A program made the position numbers and the translations under genes. A model generated the notes under the pieces. That model was given only the letters and a program-made list of their open reading frames with translations, made no database searches and was not told where the DNA came from. A stretch of DNA of 64,000 nucleotides from assembly GCA_022709755.1 (NCBI GenBank), contig JAKLIF010000001.1:382661-446660 (forward strand). The letters are read 5' to 3'. Below are positions 24,171-31,660 of the stretch, in pieces. This DNA comes from Elusimicrobiota bacterium (GTDB lineage: Bacteria > Elusimicrobiota > Elusimicrobia > FEN-1173 > JAKLIF01). Numbering within the stretch: position 1 is the first letter of the stretch; every line of letters starts with the position of its first letter.

Positions 24171-25511
24171 TCACTCCCGGATATGGCCGCGACCCCGCAC
24201 GACGTATTTCGTGGTGGTCAGTTCGCGCACGCCCATGGTCCCCCGCGCGTGCAGTTTCTGCGTGGAGATCCCCATTTCGGCGCCCAACCCGAACACGCTC
24301 CCGTCGTGGAGGCGGGTCGACGCATTATGGAAGACGGCGGCGGAATCCACTTCGCGCAGGAAAAGATCGGCGGCGGCGGAATCGTCGGTGACGATGGAAT
24401 CGGAATGATGGCTCCCATGCCGGTTGATGTGATGGATGGCTTCCGCGGCGTCGCGCACCACTTTGACGGCCGCGATCAACCCCAAGAACTCCGTGTCCCA
24501 ATCGTCGTCCGTGGCCGGTTTCACCCAGGAACCGATCAGACGTCGGGTCTCTTCATCTCCGCGGACCTCGACCTGGGCGGCCTTGTATCTCTCGGCGATG
24601 CGCGGCAGGAACGCCGCGGCGATATCCTTGTGGACCAACAACGTCTCCATGGCGTTGCAGACCCCCGGACGCTGCACTTTGGAATTGAAGGCGATGCGGA
24701 CGGCCATCTCGACGTCCACGGTCTTATCCACGTAAACGCTGCAGAGGCCCTTTCCGTGACTCAACACCGGCACCGTCGCCATCTGCCGGATGGCCCGCAC
24801 CATCTCCTCTCCGCCGCGCGGAATGACCAGGTCCACGACCCGGTCGAGGCCGACCAATTCACGGATGGCCTCCCGGTCCGGAGTCGAGATGAACTGCACG
24901 CTGTCGGATGGAAGACCCGACGAGGCGATGGCCTCCCGGATGACGGAGACGAGCGCGCCGTTGGTGTCGATGGCCTCCCGGCCGCCGCGCAAGACCACCG
25001 CATTCCCCGACTTCAGACAGAGCCCGGCCGAATCCACCGTCACGTTCGGACGCGATTCGTAGATCATCCCGATGACTCCCAGGGGGACCCTCACTTTTTG
25101 CACCCGCAGACCGTTCGGACGCGTCCAATCGGATTCGATCTCGCCGATCGGATCCGGAAGTTTCGCCATCTCGCGCAAGCCCTCGGCCATGCCGCGAAGA
25201 CGCTCCTCGTTCAACGTCAAACGGTCGATCAGGGCCGGAGACAGACCGGTCTCCTGGGCCGCTTCCACGTCGATCCCGTTCTTGAAGATGATGTCGTCCT
25301 TCTTTTTCTCCAAGAGATCGGCCATGGATTCCAAAGCGCGGTTCCGATCTTTCACCGACGAACCGGCGAGAATCAGACTCGCCTTCCGGGCGGCCAAACA
25401 GCATCGCAAAACCTCGTCCAACACCAGGGTCTTTCCACCGACGGTTCCCATTTTTCGTTTCCGCGGAGCCGTCACCTTTTTTATTTTTCGAGCCTTCTGT
25501 GCTTTCTTCAT
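24171..25511 (-). CDS. proA: Gamma-glutamyl phosphate reductase
   Basis: The 446-residue aldehyde-dehydrogenase-fold enzyme performs the second step of proline synthesis. Recognisable are PLGVIGMIYESRPNVTVDSA, GNAVVLRGGREAIDTNGALV, the catalytic Cys region KVQRPGVCNAMETLLVHK and the C-terminal GTMGVRELTTTKYVVRGRG. About 25 very basic residues (KKAQKARKIKKVTAPRKRK) precede the normal N-terminus, which is unusual. A shorter start, Met at about residue 21, is possible but has no clear Shine-Dalgarno. No proB is next to it. A glycosyltransferase-family gene takes the upstream position. Confidence 0.93.
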   Translation of the reverse strand: MKKAQKARKIKKVTAPRKRKMGTVGGKTLVLDEVLRCCLAARKASLILAGSSVKDRNRALESMADLLEKKKDDIIFKNGIDVEAAQETGLSPALIDRLTLNEERLRGMAEGLREMAKLPDPIGEIESDWTRPNGLRVQKVRVPLGVIGMIYESRPNVTVDSAGLCLKSGNAVVLRGGREAIDTNGALVSVIREAIASSGLPSDSVQFISTPDREAIRELVGLDRVVDLVIPRGGEEMVRAIRQMATVPVLSHGKGLCSVYVDKTVDVEMAVRIAFNSKVQRPGVCNAMETLLVHKDIAAAFLPRIAERYKAAQVEVRGDEETRRLIGSWVKPATDDDWDTEFLGLIAAVKVVRDAAEAIHHINRHGSHHSDSIVTDDSAAADLFLREVDSAAVFHNASTRLHDGSVFGLGAEMGISTQKLHARGTMGVRELTTTKYVVRGRGHIRE

Positions 25512-25620
25512 GATCCCCAACCCCCTCTTCAAAATATCCGTTCCTCTCGTCGGACCGATGTCGAGTGTCCCCCACGCGTCTTCCCTCCCACGCGTCGAAA
25601 GACACCTTGAACAGACTCAC

Positions 25621-27159
25621 TCATCTGGACATCCGGACGTGCCTGAACACAACGTTCCCTCGATCATCCGTGACATCATCTCTCGATTCCTCACGATATC
25701 CCCGAACCATCAAAGGGTCGCCCCCGTTCATGTCCGCCGGAAACTCGTGCCGGAATCCGCTGAGCACAAACCGAACAGGCATATGACCGAGATGGAGCTC
25801 ACCCCGCAAATATTCATCGAACGTCATCCCCTCCGGGATCACCAAAAAACGGTGGTTTGGGCAAACGAATCTCATATTATTCGACCGCGAGAAGTTCAAT
25901 ACCGGCACAGTCGGATCGTCCCCTCTAATCAGAGAGACATACCGGGATATCACCCTGGTATCACGTCCCATGGTCTCATAATAAGACTTCCACGCGGGCT
26001 TCTCCAAAAAGACAAGGAATACGCAAACCGCCAGACCGCAGAGGGATCGCTTATACCCGGACGGCACCCGGCGGAAGAATACCCCCAAGACCGCCGACAT
26101 CAAGATAAAAATGATCGGATAGAACACGAAGAGATGGTATGTCGGGATCCGCGGACTCCACCAAGCCATACAGAACATTCCGGCGAACACCAGCCAAACC
26201 GCCCCGATCATATTCTCCTCGTTTCGTGTGCATCTGATCAGCGCGATGATCCCACCGGCCATGACACCATACAGCGCCACATAAGGGAAATAATGAGAAA
26301 CGTGGTCCAATCCATGGCTGGAAATCACGCCCCCGAAAAACGAACCCGCCAAAACCGACTGAAAATTTCCGACAATATCAAAAAAACCTGGCGAATCTCG
26401 CAAGACAAACGCCGCGTTCTGCCGGAAATCAATAAACTGACTGACCAACCCGACAACGACAAAGGGTAAAAAACAAACAGCGAACCGAACCGCGATCTCG
26501 CGGTCAGATTGGGTCATGCGCCAAGCCGATTTCCCCCTTAGAATCGGTAATAAAAAAAGGGCTCCCGCAAAAAGGCCAGCCAAAAACCAAATAAACCATG
26601 CCCGCGTCAGAAAACCCATACCCATCGACAGAAACGCCAGAGTCAACCACCGCGGAGACCGGGTGATCCACCATCGATGCAAGGTCCAGAGGGTGATCGT
26701 CACAAAAACGGTCACGGCCGATTGATGGTAATGACCAGCCCTGACGGCCAGAACATACCCGAAGTTCAGGGAGGAAAGCCCCATATAAACAATGGCCTCG
26801 AAGACACCGAAGGCCTTCCGCATGAACATATATCCAAACAACGCCGTGGCGAGGCCCCCCGCCATTGGCCAAAACCGAATGATTTCCCAGCTATTCTCAA
26901 AAAGATAGAAAAAGGGGGTCATCAGATGCGCCGAAAGCACTCCCGGATAAATAGGCCAATACCATATTTTCCAAGAGAAACGATTCTGATGCAAACCCTC
27001 TGCCCAATGGGCCGCAGTCCACGCGTCCTCAAATTGCCCCGCAAAGAAACTGAAGTCCGGTGAATAAAAATATTGCGTCGAGAGGAAAGCGAGTATTCCG
27101 GAAAAACCGACAAAGAGAATTCCCTCAAAAATTGTAATCTCGTCCCGTTGTTCCGTCAT
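25621..27159 (-). CDS. Polytopic GT-C (PMT_2/ArnT-like) glycosyltransferase family protein, copy 5
   Basis: The protein has about 512 residues. Family marks are AGQFEDAWTAAHWAEGL, WPIYPGVLSAHLMTPFFYLF (the YHG of other copies is YPG here), MRKAFGVFEA, GFLTRAWFIWFLAGLF and TYHLFVFYPIIFILMSAVLG. It is the most divergent of the operon copies and is AT-richer than proA. The ATG at 27159 is preferred. A GTG at 27195 would add 12 residues. It is the first gene of the long minus-strand run and faces acnA across a shared promoter region. Confidence 0.68.
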   Translation of the reverse strand: MTEQRDEITIFEGILFVGFSGILAFLSTQYFYSPDFSFFAGQFEDAWTAAHWAEGLHQNRFSWKIWYWPIYPGVLSAHLMTPFFYLFENSWEIIRFWPMAGGLATALFGYMFMRKAFGVFEAIVYMGLSSLNFGYVLAVRAGHYHQSAVTVFVTITLWTLHRWWITRSPRWLTLAFLSMGMGFLTRAWFIWFLAGLFAGALFLLPILRGKSAWRMTQSDREIAVRFAVCFLPFVVVGLVSQFIDFRQNAAFVLRDSPGFFDIVGNFQSVLAGSFFGGVISSHGLDHVSHYFPYVALYGVMAGGIIALIRCTRNEENMIGAVWLVFAGMFCMAWWSPRIPTYHLFVFYPIIFILMSAVLGVFFRRVPSGYKRSLCGLAVCVFLVFLEKPAWKSYYETMGRDTRVISRYVSLIRGDDPTVPVLNFSRSNNMRFVCPNHRFLVIPEGMTFDEYLRGELHLGHMPVRFVLSGFRHEFPADMNGGDPLMVRGYREESRDDVTDDRGNVVFRHVRMSR

Positions 27160-27220
27160 AAGTGCCTGTTCGGACCGTCCTTTGGGTCGCGCCACGCCTT
27201 CATCTCATTCTACAAAAATT

Positions 27221-27248
27221 TTCATTCTTTCTTTAAATTGAATAAAAT
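27221..27248 (+). promoter_or_regulatory. Probable promoter of acnA
   Basis: TTCATT (27221-27226), a 16-base spacer and TAAAAT (27243-27248) lie 30 bases upstream of the acnA ATG, in an AT-rich divergent intergenic region. On the other strand a TAGAAT (27212-27207) could serve the divergent gene, but its -35 is poor. Confidence 0.4.
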
Positions 27249-27278
27249 AGGGGGGATGATCCACGCCAGGAGAACACG

Positions 27279-30008
27279 ATGACTCAAACAAGGAGATCGG
27301 ATTCATTCTCGACACGTTCCTCTTTCAAGAACGCGAACGGGACCTATTCTTTTTTCAGCCTGCCGAAATTCGAACGGGCCCGTGGGATATCCCTCCGATC
27401 CTTCCCCTTCGTCGTCCGCATCCTGCTCGAAAACCTCCTCCGCCAGGAAGACGGGCGCCTCGTCCGTTCGGAAGACATCCTGACCCTGTCCCGCTGGAGC
27501 CCTCGGGCCGGCTCCACTTCGGAGATTCCCTTCATCCCCTCGCGCGTCATCCTGCAGGATTTCACCGGGGTGCCTGTCGGCGTCGACATGGCCGCCATGC
27601 GGGATGCCGCCAAGGCCCTGGGGATCGATGTGAAAAGGATCAATCCCCTCCTGCCCGTCGACCTGGTGATCGACCATTCCGTCCAAGTCGACATGTTCGG
27701 TTCCCTGGACGCGTTCGAACAGAACGTCCGGCTGGAGTATGAACGGAACCGGGAACGATACATATTCCTGCGATGGGTCCAGAAAGCGCTGAAAAATTTC
27801 AGGGTCATCCCGCCGGCTGTGGGGATCATCCATCAGGTGAACTTGGAATATCTGGCGCCGGTGGTCATGTCTCAAGACACGGACTCCCCCCCTCTGGTCT
27901 ATCCCGATTCGGTGATCGGCACCGATTCCCACACCACCATGATCAACGGTCTGGGCGTGCTGGGCTGGGGAGTCGGCGGGATTGAAGCGGAAGCCGCCAT
28001 GCTCGGCCAACCCCTCACCCTGATGATGCCCGAGGTCGTCGGGTGCCGGTTGACGGGACAGCCCCCGACGGGCGTCACCCCCACCGACATCGTGCTCACC
28101 CTGACCCAGCTCCTTCGGAAGAAAAACGTCGTCGGAAAATTCGTCGAATTCTTCGGGGACGGCCTCGACCGGCTCAGTCTTCCCGACAGGGCCGTCATCT
28201 CGAACATGGCACCCGAATACGGCGCCACCACCGGTTTTTTCCCGGTCGACGACGAAACCCTCTCCTATTTAAAGCTCACGGGACGATCCGGTGAGCAGGT
28301 CCTCCGGGTGGAATCCTATTGCAAGGAGCAGGGGCTCTTCCGATCCCCCTCCGATCCGGCCCCCTCTTTCTCCGACACCGTTGAATTGGATCTCTCCACG
28401 GTCGAACCGTCCATTGCCGGACCCAAACGACCCCAAGACCGGATCCCGATCCGAAATTCCAAGACCGCTTTCCACACCGCATTGAGCGCCCCGGTGAGGG
28501 AGCGCGGTTTTGAACTCCCCGCCGACCAGATCGGCCGGTCGGCTCCCCTCAGGATCGACGGACAACCGTCGCTCCTGACGCACGGCTCCGTCGTCCTGGC
28601 CGCCATCACCAGCTGCACGAACACCTCGAACCCTTCCCTGATGATCGCCGCCGGCCTGTTGGCCAAAAAAGCCGTCGAGGCGGGCCTCTCCGTGAAACCC
28701 CACGTCAAAACGAGCCTGGCTCCGGGTTCCAGGGCCGTCATGAAATATCTGGACAAGGCCGGATTGACCCCCTCTTTGGAAAAGTTGAAGTTCCATCTCG
28801 TCGGCTACGGCTGCACGACCTGCATCGGAAACAGCGGACCCCTGCCCGAACCCGTCGGCCAGGCCATCCGTGAAGGGAACCTGGTCGCGGTCTCGGTCCT
28901 GAGCGGGAACCGGAACTTCGAGGGGCGCATCAATCCGCTCGTGCGGGCCAACTATCTGGCTTCGCCGCCCATGGTGGTCGCCTATGCCCTGGCCGGACGG
29001 ATCGACATCGATTTCTCGACGGAACCGTTAGGTCTCGGGCCGGACCAAAAACCCGTCTTCCTCAAAGACCTCTGGCCGGACCCCGACGAGATCGGCCGTG
29101 TCCTCAAGGAAGTCATGCGTCCGGAGATGTTCCGGCAGGAATACCTTTCAGCCGCCGACGGGGACGAACATTGGAGGAGCCTCCCCGTCTCCGATCAGGC
29201 CCTGTACGATTGGAACGCCCAATCCACCTACATCAAAAGACCGCCGTTCTTCGAGGACCTGGCCCCCACCCCGCCGCCGATCAAAAACATCAGCGGGGCT
29301 CGTGTGCTGGCTCTGTTCGGCGACTCCGTCACGACCGACCACATCTCGCCGGCCGGAAACATCGCCAAAGACAGCCCCGCCGGACGCTACCTGATCTCGC
29401 GGAAGATCGAACCGAAGGATTTCAACTCCTACGGAGCGCGCCGAGGACACGACGAAGTGATGGCGCGCGGCACCTTCGCCAACGTGCGGCTCAAGAACCT
29501 CCTGCTCCCCGGCACCGAGGGGGGCGTCACCCGCCACTTCCCGGACGGCGAACAGATGACGATCTACGACGCTTCCCGGAAATATCAGGCGGAACGGGTG
29601 CCCCTCCTGATCATCGCCGGAAAAGAATACGGATCCGGAAGCTCCCGCGATTGGGCGGCGAAAGGGCCGAAACTGTTGGGGGTGCAGGCCGTGATCGCGG
29701 AAAGCTATGAACGCATCCATCGCAGCAACCTGATCGGGATGGGGATACTGCCCCTCCAATTCATCGACGGAAAGAATGCCGAATCACTCGGCCTCACCGG
29801 CCGCGAGACATACGCCGTCACCGGGTTGACCGCGGACCTGGCGCCGCACCGGACCGTGACCGTCACCGCCGTCCCGGATCGGGGGACACCCATCACTTTC
29901 CAGGCGAAGGTCCGTCTCGACACCTTGGTCGAAGTGGATTATTATCGGCACGGAGGCATCCTCCAGGCCGTCCTCCGCCAACTCTGCAAGAAGGAGGCAT
30001 CATCATGA
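27279..30008 (+). CDS. acnA: Aconitate hydratase A
   Basis: The 909-residue [4Fe-4S] enzyme interconverts citrate and isocitrate in the TCA cycle. It shows VIGTDSHTTMINGLGVLGWG, the cluster ligands in ITSCTNTSNPS (about residue 446) and GCTTCIGNSG (about 512 and 515), and the swivel-domain motif GKEYGSGSSRDWAAKGP near the C-terminus. The length is normal for AcnA/IRP1. No other TCA gene is in the window. The start has a GGAGA Shine-Dalgarno, and the stop overlaps the next gene. Confidence 0.97.
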   Translation: MTQTRRSDSFSTRSSFKNANGTYSFFSLPKFERARGISLRSFPFVVRILLENLLRQEDGRLVRSEDILTLSRWSPRAGSTSEIPFIPSRVILQDFTGVPVGVDMAAMRDAAKALGIDVKRINPLLPVDLVIDHSVQVDMFGSLDAFEQNVRLEYERNRERYIFLRWVQKALKNFRVIPPAVGIIHQVNLEYLAPVVMSQDTDSPPLVYPDSVIGTDSHTTMINGLGVLGWGVGGIEAEAAMLGQPLTLMMPEVVGCRLTGQPPTGVTPTDIVLTLTQLLRKKNVVGKFVEFFGDGLDRLSLPDRAVISNMAPEYGATTGFFPVDDETLSYLKLTGRSGEQVLRVESYCKEQGLFRSPSDPAPSFSDTVELDLSTVEPSIAGPKRPQDRIPIRNSKTAFHTALSAPVRERGFELPADQIGRSAPLRIDGQPSLLTHGSVVLAAITSCTNTSNPSLMIAAGLLAKKAVEAGLSVKPHVKTSLAPGSRAVMKYLDKAGLTPSLEKLKFHLVGYGCTTCIGNSGPLPEPVGQAIREGNLVAVSVLSGNRNFEGRINPLVRANYLASPPMVVAYALAGRIDIDFSTEPLGLGPDQKPVFLKDLWPDPDEIGRVLKEVMRPEMFRQEYLSAADGDEHWRSLPVSDQALYDWNAQSTYIKRPPFFEDLAPTPPPIKNISGARVLALFGDSVTTDHISPAGNIAKDSPAGRYLISRKIEPKDFNSYGARRGHDEVMARGTFANVRLKNLLLPGTEGGVTRHFPDGEQMTIYDASRKYQAERVPLLIIAGKEYGSGSSRDWAAKGPKLLGVQAVIAESYERIHRSNLIGMGILPLQFIDGKNAESLGLTGRETYAVTGLTADLAPHRTVTVTAVPDRGTPITFQAKVRLDTLVEVDYYRHGGILQAVLRQLCKKEASS

Positions 30009-30916
30009 TTCTTGTCACGGGAGCCACAGGCACCGTCGGACGCGAGCTGGTCCGACTGCTGCTGGAATCGGGAGAGCGGGTCCGCGTGTTCGTCCGCGAC
30101 ACGAAGAAGGCCGTGGCTCTCTTCGGATCGAACCCCTCGCTGGAGATCTCCCAGGGGGACATGGCCATCCCCGAGACGATCGACCACGCCCTGAAGGGAA
30201 TCGACCGGCTCTTTCTCTCCTCCGTCGCCGACACCCGCCAGGTGGAACTCCAAGGGAACGTGATCTCCTCGGCCGGCGCGGCCCGCGTGACACTCATCGT
30301 CAAGCTCTCCGCCATGGGCACCAGCGAGGATTCGCCGGTCTCCCTCTGCCGCATGCACCGTCTCACCGAGATGCAGCTCGAGAAGAGCGGGATCGTCCAC
30401 ACCCACCTTCATCCGCACTACTTCATGCAGAATCTCTTCGATTTCTCCAGAGAGATCATCCGTCATAAAACCCTCCAGGCCCCCATGCGCAACGGGCGGA
30501 TCAGCCTGGTCGACGCGCGCGATGTGGCCGCCGTGGCCCGGCACATATTGACGACGAACGGTTATGAGAACAGGACCTGCGTGATCACCGGCCCCGAAAG
30601 CCTGTCGTTCTCCCAGTTGGCCGAACGGATATCCATGGTCACCGGCAGGCCCCTCCGTTACGTCGATATCCCGCCCTCGGTTTTCCAGAAAAAATTGACA
30701 GCGGCGGGAACCCCCGAATGGCGGGTCAACGACGCCCTCAAGAGTTTCGAGATCTTCGCCGGCGGATACTCTTCGGCCGTCTTCAACACGGTCGAAGAGA
30801 TCACCGGGCGGAGGGCACGGTCCTTCGAGCAATTCGTCAAAGACCACGCCGACCGGTTCCGACCCAAAGGGTTCCTCGCGACCCTCCTGGATCTCTTTCA
30901 GAAACACCGTTCCTGA
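30005..30916 (+). CDS. NmrA-like NAD(P)-binding SDR protein
   Basis: The 303-residue atypical short-chain dehydrogenase begins MILVTGATGTVGRELVRLLL, with the GxTGxxG dinucleotide motif. VFVRDTKKAVALFG and the central MGTSEDSPVSLCRMHRLTEM fit the NmrA/QOR2-like group. These proteins reduce quinones or act as redox sensors, and the usual catalytic Tyr-x-x-x-Lys is not obvious. The ATG overlaps the acnA stop as ATGA, so it is translated with aconitase. The functional link is unknown. Confidence 0.82.
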   Translation: MILVTGATGTVGRELVRLLLESGERVRVFVRDTKKAVALFGSNPSLEISQGDMAIPETIDHALKGIDRLFLSSVADTRQVELQGNVISSAGAARVTLIVKLSAMGTSEDSPVSLCRMHRLTEMQLEKSGIVHTHLHPHYFMQNLFDFSREIIRHKTLQAPMRNGRISLVDARDVAAVARHILTTNGYENRTCVITGPESLSFSQLAERISMVTGRPLRYVDIPPSVFQKKLTAAGTPEWRVNDALKSFEIFAGGYSSAVFNTVEEITGRRARSFEQFVKDHADRFRPKGFLATLLDLFQKHRS

Positions 30917-30936
30917 CCCGACGGTCCCCGCCGCGC

Positions 30937-30965
30937 TTGACAAGCGCGGAAAACGCGGGTAGAAT
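30937..30965 (+). promoter_or_regulatory. Near-consensus promoter of the TonB-ECF-XdhC operon
   Basis: A perfect TTGACA (30937-30942), a 17-base spacer and TAGAAT (30960-30965). The start predicted from this box falls at about 30972-30974, inside the palindrome that begins at 30965. Confidence 0.75.
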
Positions 30966-30990
30966 GCATTTTAATGAGCATTAAAATGCA
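30965..30990. promoter_or_regulatory. Perfect 12-2-12 palindrome, operator of the TonB-ECF-XdhC operon
   Basis: Half-sites TGCATTTTAATG and CATTAAAATGCA are exact reverse complements separated by AG. The element covers the last base of the -10, the transcription start and the first possible ATG (30974), so a bound protein must repress. The first gene encodes a Phd/YefM-type DNA-binding domain, a family that autorepresses from palindromes. Confidence 0.8.
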
Positions 30991-31660
30991 ACCCCGGCGG
31001 ATGCGGGTCCTCTCCATCACCGACGCGCGCAAGAACCTCCTCTCTCTGGTCCAACGCCTGAGACAAGACGGCCCCGTTCTGATCACGCGCAACGATTCGC
31101 CGGCGGCCGTCCTTCAGGGATGGCCCGATTCCGACGACAGCGCAAACGAGGGGGCTTCCGTCTCCCCGACGCTGATCGTTCTCGGCGCAAAGTTTTGTCC
31201 GCCGGCCCTGGCCCACAAAACCCTCGTCAACATCAATCGGACCCTCTCTCAAACCCCGGCCGCCTTCTCAAAAATCATCTTCGTCCATGGCCGGGAAACG
31301 GGCCGTTACGCCGCGCACTTCTCGGCCCCCGATGTGCGGATGATCCTCTCCCAAAAAGGGAAGCACCCCCTCATCACGTCGGTCAAATCCGCCCTCGCGG
31401 CGATGGCCCCGGGCGATTCCCATTTCATCATCGCATTCCTGTCATCGCCCACCCCGCCCCGACACTTCACTGTCCTGTATCAATCCCTTCAAAAATCAAA
31501 AAAAGGCATCTTGATGTTGAAACGAAACGGTCAGCCGATCCATCCGATCGCCTTTTCCAGCGCCTACAGGAAATATTTCATGAAGACCCGAAAAGAACTC
31601 GGGATCCCCTACATCCTGCGGAGGTTCCATCGTGACATCCAGACGATTGACGTGGATTAA
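30974..31660 (+). CDS. Phd/YefM-type DNA-binding domain fused to a degenerate MobA-like domain
   Basis: The 228-residue protein has two parts. Residues about 10-50 (RVLSITDARKNLLSLVQRLR, then GPVLITRNDSPAAVLQGW) match the Phd/YefM antitoxin N-terminal fold. Residues about 65-228 follow the order of a MobA/MocA-like nucleotidyltransferase. TLIVLGAKF stands where the LAAGxSxRMG motif should be, then come SKIIFVHG, VKSALAAMAPGDSHFIIAFL and, late, NGQPIHPIAF and IPYILRRFHRD. The nucleotide-binding signature is lost, so this domain probably senses rather than catalyses. No toxin gene is adjacent. Starts at 30974 (leaderless) and 31001 (MRVLSIT) are both possible. I infer the operon's autorepressor. 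Confidence 0.6.
   Translation: MSIKMQPRRMRVLSITDARKNLLSLVQRLRQDGPVLITRNDSPAAVLQGWPDSDDSANEGASVSPTLIVLGAKFCPPALAHKTLVNINRTLSQTPAAFSKIIFVHGRETGRYAAHFSAPDVRMILSQKGKHPLITSVKSALAAMAPGDSHFIIAFLSSPTPPRHFTVLYQSLQKSKKGILMLKRNGQPIHPIAFSSAYRKYFMKTRKELGIPYILRRFHRDIQTIDVD

Noticed and set aside
30974-31660. Classical type II toxin-antitoxin locus
   Set aside because: Only a Phd/YefM-like head is present. No toxin gene follows, and the downstream partner is a TonB receptor gene with an overlapping frame.
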